NCBI GenBank assembly: GCA_031265235.1 | Contig: JAISCX010000035.1 | Location: 80,839-122,328 of the forward strand | DNA length: 41,490 nucleotides | Reading direction: 5' to 3' | Origin: Rickettsiales bacterium | GTDB lineage: Bacteria > Pseudomonadota > Alphaproteobacteria > Rs-D84 | Translations under genes and position numbers: made by a program | Notes under the pieces: model-generated | Seen by the model: only the letters and a program-made list of their open reading frames with translations | The model's database searches: none | Told to the model about the DNA's origin: nothing | In this document: positions 33,463 through 41,490 of the stretch, in pieces | How positions within the stretch are numbered: position 1 is the stretch's first letter | How the letters are laid out: every line of letters begins with the position of its first letter

Positions 33463-35199
33463 ATGTCTTATCCTATTGAAATTATCAGGCATTCGCTGTC
33501 GCATGTTATGGCGGCCGCGATGCAAAAATTGTATCCGAACGTCAAATTCGGCGGCGGGCCCGCGATTGAAAACGGGTTTTATTACGACTTTGACCTGGAA
33601 TACAGGCTGACCGATGCGGATTTTGCCGCAATAGAGAAAGCAACCAAAGAACTTGTCAAATCCGATGGAAAATTCGTGCATAACGATGTGTCCATTGATG
33701 AGGCGCGTGAAATATTCAAAGACCAGCCATACAAGCTGGAATGGATTAACGATCTGGCGGACAAGGGCGAGAAAACGGTCAGTCTGTATATATTCCGCGA
33801 CTTTGTTGATTTGTGCAAAGGGCCGCATGTTGAATCAAGCAAAGAGCTTCCGCGCGATGGATTTAAAATCCGCAGTGTTGCCGGGGCTTATTGGAAGGGC
33901 GATTCAAAAAACAGAATGCTGCAACGTATTTATGTCGATGCATTTAATTCTGCCGAAGAATTGGCCGCATTTGAGAAAATGATGGAGGAAGCCGCCGCCC
34001 GCGATAATCGGAAACTTGGCCGTGACATGGATTTGTTCCATTTTGAGCCGGACTATGCCCCCGGCATGGTGTTCTGGCATGACAAGGGATACAAGGTTTA
34101 TCGCCGTCTGATAGAATATCTTCGCATGCGCCAAGAACGCGCCGGATACTTGGAAATATCAACACCGGAAGTAATGGACAGATGTTTGTGGGAGACTTCC
34201 GGGCACTGGGCGAAGTACGCGTCCAAGAATTTTGTTGGCAAAACAATGGATGATAAAGTGTTCTGCGTAAAGCCGATGTCTTGTCCCGGCGGAATGCTGG
34301 TTTTCGCGCAGGGCATAAAGTCTTACAAAGACCTGCCCATGTATGTTGCGGAATTCGGCAAGGTTCACCGTTATGAAGCGTCCGGCGGGCTGTCCGGGCT
34401 GATGCGCGTGCGCGGATTCACCCAAGACGACGCGCATATCTATTGCACCGAGGCGCAGCTGGAATCCGAGGTTGTGAAATTGATATCGTTCATCAAGGAC
34501 ATTTATGGCAAATTCGGGTTTAATGAAATTACGATGAAGTTGGCGACCCGGCCTGATTCGGAATTCAGAATAGGGGACGATTCAATCTGGGATAAAACGG
34601 AAGGCGCGCTGAGAAACGCGCTGGAAAAAAATAATATTCCATACGAACTGGCGGTCGGAGACGCCGCATTCTATGGACCGAAGATAGACAACTATCTAAA
34701 GGATTCCATGGGCCGCATGTGGCAGTGCGGAACGATTCAGCTGGATGCTAATCTGCCGGAACGCTTTGATTTGTCGTATGTTGACGAGAACGGCGAGAAA
34801 AAGCGCCCAATGATGCTGCATCGCGCATTGCTTGGATCCATTGACCGATTCTTTGGCGTATTGTTGGAATCGACGGGCGGAAACCTGCCGCTGTGGCTGT
34901 CGCCGGAACCGGTTGTGGTCGCGCCTATTTCTGAAAAGTATGACGATTATGCGAAGAAGGTCGTTGCAGAATTGAATGCGGTCGGCGTTCGCGCGCGCGC
35001 GGATCTGCGCGCGGAAAAGGTGAATTATAAGATTCGCGAACTGTCGCTGAGCAAGACGCCGATAATAGCGGTCGTTGGCGAAAAGGAGGCCGCGGACGGA
35101 TCTGTAAGCCTGCGCCGTTTGGGCGTCGAGAAACAGGACACCGTGTCGCTTTTGGAATTCGTGCGCGATATGGCGAATGCGGTCAAACTGCCGGAATAA
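33463..35199 (+). CDS. thrS: Threonine-tRNA ligase (appears to lack the N-terminal TGS domain)
   Basis: HSLSHVMAAAMQKLYPNVKFGGGPAIENGFYYDF, KPMSCPGGMLVF, EFGKVHRYEASGGLSGLMRVRGFTQDDAHI, HRALLGSIDRFFGVLLE. Starts directly at the editing-domain HxxxH motif. Confidence 0.95.
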   Translation: MSYPIEIIRHSLSHVMAAAMQKLYPNVKFGGGPAIENGFYYDFDLEYRLTDADFAAIEKATKELVKSDGKFVHNDVSIDEAREIFKDQPYKLEWINDLADKGEKTVSLYIFRDFVDLCKGPHVESSKELPRDGFKIRSVAGAYWKGDSKNRMLQRIYVDAFNSAEELAAFEKMMEEAAARDNRKLGRDMDLFHFEPDYAPGMVFWHDKGYKVYRRLIEYLRMRQERAGYLEISTPEVMDRCLWETSGHWAKYASKNFVGKTMDDKVFCVKPMSCPGGMLVFAQGIKSYKDLPMYVAEFGKVHRYEASGGLSGLMRVRGFTQDDAHIYCTEAQLESEVVKLISFIKDIYGKFGFNEITMKLATRPDSEFRIGDDSIWDKTEGALRNALEKNNIPYELAVGDAAFYGPKIDNYLKDSMGRMWQCGTIQLDANLPERFDLSYVDENGEKKRPMMLHRALLGSIDRFFGVLLESTGGNLPLWLSPEPVVVAPISEKYDDYAKKVVAELNAVGVRARADLRAEKVNYKIRELSLSKTPIIAVVGEKEAADGSVSLRRLGVEKQDTVSLLEFVRDMANAVKLPE

Positions 35200-35228
35200 T
35201 TAGTTGATAGGGTGGTCATTGAGAAAAA

Positions 35229-35336
35229 GTGTCATCCCGGGCGGTCGCTTCGCGGCCGACCCGGGATCTGGTCATGATCGGGAAAGCCCAACCAGATCCC
35301 GGATTCATTCGCTTCGCGAATGCTCCGGGATGACAC
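35229..35336. repeat. Palindromic repeat element (RPE-like), intergenic
   Basis: GTGTCATCCCGGGCGGTCGCTTCGCGGCCGACCCGGGATCTGGTC...ACCAGATCCCGGATTCATTCGCTTCGCGAATGCTCCGGGATGACAC. Confidence 0.85.
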
Positions 35337-35368
35337 AGAAAATTGAAATATAACAAAAGGAACTGAAT

Positions 35369-35509
35369 ATGAAAAAATTATCTTTGCTCTTTGCTTTTTG
35401 CTCTCTGCTTTCCGTGGCGGCATGCTGCAACTGTGAAAAAGAACCGATTGTGGAACAGAATCACAAGCTGATCGTGCCGCCGAATTTCGGTAGCAAACCC
35501 GCGCAATAA
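35369..35509 (+). CDS. Small lipoprotein (46 aa)
   Basis: Manual translation MKKLSLLFAFCSLLSVAACCNCEKEPIVEQNHKLIVPPNFGSKPAQ*; lipobox SVAAC; AAAGGAA SD upstream; below track cutoff. Confidence 0.6.
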   Translation: MKKLSLLFAFCSLLSVAACCNCEKEPIVEQNHKLIVPPNFGSKPAQ

Positions 35510-35510
35510 T

Positions 35511-35655
35511 TAGTGAAAAAGTGAGAGAGTGAAACCGCAAAATTGCATTCGCAATTTTGCTTAGTGAAAAAAGTTGCGGTTGTCGCGCTTCGCGCGACGC
35601 ATTAACTATTTCACTTTTTTCACTATAAAAAATCCCGGCCATGCCGGGTTTTTTA
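35511..35655. repeat. Composite palindromic element with nested hairpins and terminal terminator
   Basis: TAGTGAAAAAGTGA (35511) ... TCACTTTTTTCACTA (35625); internal GCAAAATTGC-ATTC-GCAATTTTGC and GTCGCGC-TTC-GCGCGAC; then AAATCCCGGC-CAT-GCCGGGTTTTTT. Confidence 0.8.
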
Positions 35656-35774
35656 GTTCCAGCATTTCGGGGCGCGGCGGGTGTTTATAATACGAGAAGG
35701 GGTCTTTTCCACTTAAATCCGTTGATTTTATCAAATATAATACTATTATGCTGTGCTAGAAATAAGGTTATATA

Positions 35775-36437
35775 ATGTTGAACAAAGCCAAAAGCGTCGT
35801 AGATTTTTATGTCCTGTCTGCACAGTTGAAAGATGTTATCCGAACTGGCTGGAAAGTGTGGGGCGTTAAACGCGACAGGTTGGAAAGTGTTGCCGAACAT
35901 ATTTACGGCATACAGATGCTGGCAATCGCCATGCAGAGTCAATATGGTTATAAATTGGACATATACAAAGTCATAATGATGCTGGCAGTTCATGAATTGG
36001 AAGAAATTGTTATTGGCGACCTGACCCAATGGGATATTACGCCCGACGATAAAATCGCCAAAGGACACGATGCCGTAAAACTTATCTTGCGTGATTTATT
36101 AAAGAAAGAAGAGATTGAAAAACTGGTTTTGGAATTTGATGCACAAATAACGTCGGAATCACAATTTGCGCGACGCTGCGACAAATTGGAGTGTGATATC
36201 CAAAGCAAACTTTATGACGAACAGGGTTGTGTTGATTTAACCAAACAAGAAAACAATCCGATTATGAAAGACAAATATGTGTCAGAGTTATTGAAAACAG
36301 GAAAATCCTGGTCAACGATGTGGTTGGAATTCGGTCGCAAGAAAAACAAGTATGACGACAATTTTACCGAAGTATCAAATTATGTTGAATCTAATAAAAT
36401 ATCGGCGGCAAAATCATTAAAAGAAATATCAAAATAA
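35775..36437 (+). CDS. HD domain-containing protein (YfbR/HD_3-like)
   Basis: SVAEHIYGIQMLAIAMQ...VIMMLAVHELEEIVIGDLTQWD. Confidence 0.75.
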   Translation: MLNKAKSVVDFYVLSAQLKDVIRTGWKVWGVKRDRLESVAEHIYGIQMLAIAMQSQYGYKLDIYKVIMMLAVHELEEIVIGDLTQWDITPDDKIAKGHDAVKLILRDLLKKEEIEKLVLEFDAQITSESQFARRCDKLECDIQSKLYDEQGCVDLTKQENNPIMKDKYVSELLKTGKSWSTMWLEFGRKKNKYDDNFTEVSNYVESNKISAAKSLKEISK

Positions 36438-36472
36438 TTTGATGATTTCCGACATATATCGGACATAAAAAA

Positions 36473-36533
36473 CCGCGAATTAAAAAAACAACCCGAAAGC
36501 CTTTTATGCTTGCGGGTTGCGATTTTTAACGCG
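36473..36533. terminator. Bidirectional terminator hairpin
   Basis: AAAAAAACAACCCG...CGGGTTGCGATTTTT between convergent genes. Confidence 0.8.
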
Positions 36534-36542
36534 AGCTGTTTT

Positions 36543-36905
36543 TTATCTGAACGCTGTATAAACTTCCGAACAGCCGGCGATGCCAGGCAGAAATTGCAGA
36601 ATCATGCCGACGCCGAACAGCAATGCAAAGCCTACAAGCAATGCCACGCCTTTTGTTTTGGCTTCATCACCCCATTTGCCTTCCTTGCCGACGGCACCCG
36701 CGCTGATGTATCCCCATGCCCAGCCGGCGATACAGAATACCGCGCCGACGAACGCCAGCGTCCGCAGGGTTCTGAATACGCTGCCAAGATTGCCTATCAG
36801 CGCGCATGCGTTTCCGCCATCGCCCGCTGCAATGGAAAGCCCGATAGAGGACATTGTTATTATTCCTGCAAAAGCAAATGTTTTTAAGATATTTCTCAGC
36901 GACAT
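36543..36905 (-). CDS. TrbC/VirB2-like pilin family protein
   Basis: Signal-peptide-like N-terminus, two TM helices separated by a short basic loop (GWAWGYISAGAVGKEGKWGDEAKTKGVALLVGFALLFGVGMILQFL), VirB2-like layout. Confidence 0.5.
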   Translation of the reverse strand: MSLRNILKTFAFAGIITMSSIGLSIAAGDGGNACALIGNLGSVFRTLRTLAFVGAVFCIAGWAWGYISAGAVGKEGKWGDEAKTKGVALLVGFALLFGVGMILQFLPGIAGCSEVYTAFR

Positions 36906-37076
36906 ATGAAAACTCCTTAGTTATATATCATGTTTATTTTATCATAATATTGTTAAAAATAAAAATGAATTTTTACAGCATATTTACGGACCGTAATTTC
37001 CGCGATAATGCCCAGGCATTTTTGTAAACGGCGGGCAACTGTTTTTTATTCATAAATAAATTTCCGTTAAAGAATT

Positions 37077-37104
37077 TTGTAATCGGTTATTTTTATGATA
37101 TAAT
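37077..37104 (+). promoter_or_regulatory. Putative promoter TTGTAA-N16-TATAAT
   Basis: Hexamers at 37077-37082 and 37099-37104, upstream of the SPOR-like gene. Confidence 0.5.
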
Positions 37105-37166
37105 GATTAGAAATGATAACATCAGTTGTCATTCGTTAGTTTTTATTTGTGACAAAGGAGCAAATA

Positions 37167-37871
37167 ATGGCCGAAAATGAAGAATTAGAACTGTTGGATC
37201 TGGACGATGAAGCGGAACTGCCAGAATTGCCGTCGGGCAATCCGTTGGAAAGCGCCGCCCGTCCGCGCCGTCCATGGCTGCTTTTCGGGATTGCCGCGCT
37301 TGTTGTCGCGTTGTCCGCATATATAATAATCCGCGTTGTCGCGCGCGGCGGCGAGGAAAGCATTGATATAAACATAGATGTTCAGCCGGCACTGGTAAAT
37401 GCTGATGCGGAATCCGGCAATGATTCGATCGTGCCGGGCAATGTGGATGATGCCCCCACTGTGCCGGTGCGCATAGTGGAAGATCGCGCGAATGTAACAT
37501 TCAATCCGAACGCCCCGGTGGTAGAGGCCCCGCGTCCGCGTCCGTCGCAAAAACCATCGGCCGACAGCAAACCGGCGCCGTCTGCAAACGTGGCAATAAA
37601 AAAACCGGCGGCATCCGCCGTGACATCCGGATGGGTGGTTCAGTTCGGGTCTTACAACACCAGGAACGCTGCGCTTGCCGGTCAAAAAAGATTGCAGGCG
37701 GGACACCCCAGCCTGTTTGCGGGTCGTCCGTTTGTTGTTCTGGCGGCGGTTTTGCCCGATGGAAGAACGGTATATCGTCTGCGTATTACCGGATTTGCGT
37801 CCGGCGGCGAAGCGAACGGATTCTGCGGCAATGCAAAATCGGACGGATTGGACTGTTTTGTTGCGAAATAA
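37167..37871 (+). CDS. SPOR-domain-like single-pass membrane protein
   Basis: N-terminal acidic region, one TM helix, Pro-rich linker, C-terminal SGWVVQFGSYNTRNAALAGQKRLQAGHPSLFAGRP...YRLRITGFASGGEANGFCGNAKSDGLDCFV (SPOR). Confidence 0.8.
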   Translation: MAENEELELLDLDDEAELPELPSGNPLESAARPRRPWLLFGIAALVVALSAYIIIRVVARGGEESIDINIDVQPALVNADAESGNDSIVPGNVDDAPTVPVRIVEDRANVTFNPNAPVVEAPRPRPSQKPSADSKPAPSANVAIKKPAASAVTSGWVVQFGSYNTRNAALAGQKRLQAGHPSLFAGRPFVVLAAVLPDGRTVYRLRITGFASGGEANGFCGNAKSDGLDCFVAK

Positions 37872-37875
37872 AATG

Positions 37876-37975
37876 ATAGTGTAAGTGTCAGTGATAGTGC
37901 AAGTGGTTCGGATTATTAAATAAAGTTTGTTATTTGATCCAAACTTACTTGCACTTGCACTGTCACTGACACTAT
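37876..37975. repeat. Hexamer-word hairpin upstream of tatA, homologous to the yajC-secD element
   Basis: TAGTGTAAGTGTCAGTGATAGTGCAAGTGGTTCGGAT ... ATCCAAACTTACTTGCACTTGCACTGTCACTGACACTA (imperfect inverted repeat). Confidence 0.85.
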
Positions 37976-37997
37976 TTGCGACTGAAAGGAGTAAAAA

Positions 37998-38261
37998 ATG
38001 AGATTCGGATTCTGGGAAATTATATTGATTTTAGTTCTGGTGTTCATTTTGTTCGGAAGCCAAAAATTTCCAAACATGATGAGAAATTTGGCCGAAGGAA
38101 TCAATGTTTTCAAAAAAGAGATGGGCGGCAGAAAAGAATCCAAGTCAGCCAAGGCTGCGACGGATAAGAAAGGCGGGGAAGTTTCCGCGGCAAAGCCTGT
38201 TGGGAAAAAATCCGCCAAAAAGCCCGCTCTGAAAAAAGTCGCAAAGAAAAAACAAATATAA
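37998..38261 (+). CDS. tatA: Sec-independent protein translocase TatA
   Basis: MRFGFWEIILILVLVFILFGSQKFPNMMRNLAEGINVFKKEM. Confidence 0.85.
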   Translation: MRFGFWEIILILVLVFILFGSQKFPNMMRNLAEGINVFKKEMGGRKESKSAKAATDKKGGEVSAAKPVGKKSAKKPALKKVAKKKQI

Positions 38262-38396
38262 GGTCGTGTTCATACCGGGGCGCGGCAAAGCCGCGAATCC
38301 CGGCCCCCCTTGAAGCGGCAGTATTCCAAATATTTAATAATATCTGGTTTGCGGCCGGATCAACCGGGACGGCATGCGCGATATAAGCTTGATTTT

Positions 38397-40655
38397 ATGT
38401 CCGAACAAACCCGATTTTTGCCAGAATCAATGACCGCGGCGCTGAAAAATTTTGCCGCGCGCGCCGCCGGGGCGTTGCTGCTTGGGCTTGGGGTCGGATT
38501 CATTGTGGCGCTTGTCCGTCATGATCCGTTCCTCGCCGGATTTATGACCGCGTCCGATTTCGGGCGCCAGTCATTCATCGGCGACATAATTTCTTTCATC
38601 ATATTCGGCATAGGCTGGGTTCCGACTTTGTTTGTTTTTCTCTATGTCGCGCGCGCGGGCGCCGCAATTCTTTTCAGTTGGACCGGCGACACGCCGGAAT
38701 ACAACGCCCTTTGTGCGTTTATTGCCGTGACGCTGGGCGCGGCGGGCCTGGGGGCAATGTTTCAAAGCTCTTCATACGGGGGAATTGTCGGCGTTGTCGC
38801 GCGGCATGACTTGTCAAATATCGTGGGCCAGCTTTCCGCGACCGTGTTCGGCGTGATAATATTCGCGGCATTTTTGCTGATGGCGTGTCTTCTTCTCCAT
38901 ATCAAATTGCGCGACGTGGCAAGCTTTGTCCGCACGCTTGCCGCTGTTGCAAAATGGATCGCCGCCGCGTTCCATTTAAGAGAAAGGATAGAAGAGAATA
39001 TAGATGAGGATGAAGAAGAAGACGGCGCAAACGAGGACGCGGAAGTAGAAAGTAAAAAGCGCGCCGCAAAAACAAAGCGCGCGCGGGTCACGAATCGCGA
39101 ATCACGAATCACGGCCCGTAATACGGCAAAGCAGGACTATGAGCTGCCGCCGCCGGAATTTCTGGAAAAATCCGTTTTTTCAAAGCATGCTGTCACGGCC
39201 GATCTGCGGCGCACCGCCGCGGCGATGGAGGCCAACTTTGAACAATACGGAATCTATGGCAAGGTAGAGGGCATAAAGCCCGGACCGATTGTGACCCTGT
39301 ATGAATTTGAACCCGCGGACGGCATGCGCATAAAGAATATAACGGACACCGTCAAAGACATGACGCGCGCGATGGCCGCGGAGAATATTCGCATCGCGCC
39401 GATTCTTCGCACAAAGTACGTTGGCGTCGAAATGGTGAATATGGACCGCCAGATCGTGCGGTTCCAATCGCTGATAACGAATCCAGATTTTGAAAATTCC
39501 AGGTATCATATACCTTTGGCGCTGGGCGTCGATATCGGCGGGCACCCTGTGTATTTCGATTTGACCAAGATGCCGCACTGTCTTATCGCGGGCCGAACGG
39601 GATCGGGCAAGTCAGTATTCGTGCAGTCGATAATAATGTCGATTCTTTATCGTTTCCGGCCGGACGAATGCAAGCTGGTGATCGTCGATCCAAAGGGGGT
39701 GGACTTTACGCTGTGGCGCGATATTCCGCACTTGATAACGCCTGTCGTAACAGATGCGGCGAGCGCGGTCAACGTGCTTAAATGGACGGTGCGCGAGATG
39801 GAGGAACGGTATAAAAAACTGAAAGACGTCGGCGTTCAGAATATAGAAGGATATAACGAGGCCGTGGCGGCATTGCGCGAATCCGGAAAAACGATTACAA
39901 AACAAGTGCCGGTTGGCACTGATCCGGAAACGGGCGCGCTTGAATTCGAAGAACGCGAAGTCGATACAGGGGATATGCCGTATCTGGTTGTAATAATAGA
40001 CGAGGTCGCAGACCTGATGTCCGTCGCGCGGAAAGAAGTGGAAGCGTGCGTCCAGCGTCTGGCGCAAAAGGCGCGCGCCGCCGGGATCCACCTGGTTATG
40101 GCGACGCAGCGCCCCGATACAAGCGTCATCACCGGCGTGATCAAGGCGAATTTCCCGACGCGAATTTCTTTCCAGGCGCGTTCCAATATTGACTCTATGA
40201 CGACTTTGGGCGAGAAGGGCGCGGAACAACTGCTGGCCTGCGGGGACATGCTGTTTTCCGAGGCCGGCCGCGTTCCGGTCCGAATTCACGGGGCATTTAT
40301 AGAAAACAAGGAAATCAACAGGGTCGCGGATTTCCTGCGCGCAGAGGGAGAGCCGGAATACGTCGAAGGCGTTGGCGAAGGGGAAGGCGGAAATGAATTT
40401 GACGGTTTGCCCGGCGGTTTTCCAGGTTCGGCTGATACACTGATTCCAGGATTGAAACCCAGCAAGGCGGCGGTGGACGGCGACCTTTACCGCCAGGCGA
40501 TAGAATATGTCGTTCGCGATAAAAAGCCGACGATATCGTATATCCAGCGGCGGCTTGGCATCGGATACAACAAAGCCGCGACGTTTATAGAAAGAATGGA
40601 GGCGGATGGCATACTATCATCGCCCGATGCCAATAACAAACGGCATATTTTATAG
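38397..40655 (+). CDS. ftsK: DNA translocase FtsK
   Basis: Four-TM N-terminus, GPIVTLYEFEPADGMRIKNI, CLIAGRTGSGKSVFVQSIIMSILYR, VIIDEVADLMSVARKEVE, MATQRPDTSVITGVIKANFPTRISFQ, C-terminal winged-helix gamma domain. ORF opens at 38310. Confidence 0.95.
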   Translation: MSEQTRFLPESMTAALKNFAARAAGALLLGLGVGFIVALVRHDPFLAGFMTASDFGRQSFIGDIISFIIFGIGWVPTLFVFLYVARAGAAILFSWTGDTPEYNALCAFIAVTLGAAGLGAMFQSSSYGGIVGVVARHDLSNIVGQLSATVFGVIIFAAFLLMACLLLHIKLRDVASFVRTLAAVAKWIAAAFHLRERIEENIDEDEEEDGANEDAEVESKKRAAKTKRARVTNRESRITARNTAKQDYELPPPEFLEKSVFSKHAVTADLRRTAAAMEANFEQYGIYGKVEGIKPGPIVTLYEFEPADGMRIKNITDTVKDMTRAMAAENIRIAPILRTKYVGVEMVNMDRQIVRFQSLITNPDFENSRYHIPLALGVDIGGHPVYFDLTKMPHCLIAGRTGSGKSVFVQSIIMSILYRFRPDECKLVIVDPKGVDFTLWRDIPHLITPVVTDAASAVNVLKWTVREMEERYKKLKDVGVQNIEGYNEAVAALRESGKTITKQVPVGTDPETGALEFEEREVDTGDMPYLVVIIDEVADLMSVARKEVEACVQRLAQKARAAGIHLVMATQRPDTSVITGVIKANFPTRISFQARSNIDSMTTLGEKGAEQLLACGDMLFSEAGRVPVRIHGAFIENKEINRVADFLRAEGEPEYVEGVGEGEGGNEFDGLPGGFPGSADTLIPGLKPSKAAVDGDLYRQAIEYVVRDKKPTISYIQRRLGIGYNKAATFIERMEADGILSSPDANNKRHIL

Positions 40656-40715
40656 TCGCGTTTTTATTTTTGCAAATTCATACTTTGGCAGTATAATTTC
40701 CACAAAGGAAATTTT

Positions 40716-41490
40716 ATGCGTATCCAAACATTTGTTTCTGTTCATGATTTGCGGTGGAACGAATACAAGATTGATTTCGCGCGCATCGCCCGCGCAGTAA
40801 TTCAGGCGGCAAAGGCGCGGCGCGTGCGCGAATGCAACCCAGGGTCCTGCGAAAATTGCAAATTTTCACAGGTGGGTGCGCCCATGAAAAGCGATACTGA
40901 AATTTCAATCATACTCACCAACGATTCGGAAATTCGAAAATTAAACAAAAAATATCGGGGCAAAGATACGCCTACAAATGTTTTGTCCTTTGAAACCGGC
41001 GACAGTGAATTGCTGGGGGATATTTTTATCTCGTTTGACACGGTGATAAGAGAATCCGCAGGCGCGCGCGCATTCGTTGATCACGCGACGCACATGGTTG
41101 CGCATGGAATATTGCATCTGCTTGGATACGATCATCTGAACGATTCGGATGCAACGAAGATGGAGGCGTTGGAAGTGAAAATACTTGCGAAACTGGGAAT
41201 TGACAATCCGTATAAAGATGGTGCGGATAAAAATCCCGATAAAAAGAAATCGGCGCTGCTGGCGATATGCTCTTTTCTTTTGGGTGGCATCGCGTCGCTT
41301 GGCTTTGCGCCGTTTTATTTGTGGCCGCTGACCATTGTATCTGTCGCCATTGCGTATTATTTGATTTTTGCAAATTTGGATAGATGCAAATCTGTTTCTT
41401 ATATTTTGTCGCCTGCTTTTTGTTTCGGGGCGGGATATGCGGCCGCAAGCTTTTGGTGGGTTTTGAATTCGATATATGTGGTGCCGGAAC
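40716..41490 (+). CDS. ybeY: YbeY endoribonuclease fused in frame to an apolipoprotein N-acyltransferase (Lnt)-like domain, partial at right edge
   Basis: Manual translation: TEISIILTNDSEIRKLNKKYRGKDTPTNVLSFE...HMVAHGILHLLGYDHLNDSDATKMEALEVKILAKLGI (YbeY), continuing without stop to KKSALLAICSFLLGGIASLGFAPFYLWPLTIVSVAIAYYLIF...FCFGAGYAAASFWWVLNSIYVVPE (Lnt N-terminus). Confidence 0.85.
   Translation, partial: MRIQTFVSVHDLRWNEYKIDFARIARAVIQAAKARRVRECNPGSCENCKFSQVGAPMKSDTEISIILTNDSEIRKLNKKYRGKDTPTNVLSFETGDSELLGDIFISFDTVIRESAGARAFVDHATHMVAHGILHLLGYDHLNDSDATKMEALEVKILAKLGIDNPYKDGADKNPDKKKSALLAICSFLLGGIASLGFAPFYLWPLTIVSVAIAYYLIFANLDRCKSVSYILSPAFCFGAGYAAASFWWVLNSIYVVPE

Overview
This 41.5 kb window looks chromosomal and Gram-negative, most likely alphaproteobacterial (inference from gene content: XerC/D, LptG, YajC-SecDF, TatA, FtsK, J-domain protein, OMPs). 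Housekeeping genes recognised directly: a partial class II ribonucleotide reductase running off the left edge (absent from the ORF track), trxB, pal, lptG, greA, mutL, yajC-secD-secF, rarA, trmB, gltX, thrS, tatA, ftsK and a right-edge ybeY ORF that continues in frame into an Lnt-like domain (also absent from the track). Accessory content: a surface-protein island with two collagen-like proteins, a coiled-coil stalk protein behind a C13 tract, and a methyltransferase-glycosyltransferase fusion; secreted coiled-coil proteins; and OMPs. The most unusual signals are: (1) a scattered family of degenerate 6-7 bp 'word' repeats, often folding into long hairpins, found between genes and in frame inside genes (PAP2, rarA, ftsK, xerC/D C-terminus, two signal peptides); (2) a palindromic GTGTCATCCCGG...CCGGGATGACAC element, once intergenic and once in frame inside trmB, resembling Rickettsia palindromic elements; (3) a ~250 nt candidate structured ncRNA (minus strand, ~20300-20047) with a TTGCAA-N17-TATAAT promoter, an H-type pseudoknot, competing pairings and an intrinsic terminator; (4) an S41/PDZ protease-like protein whose catalytic Ser and Lys positions appear substituted. 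All calls come from reading the sequence; no searches were run.
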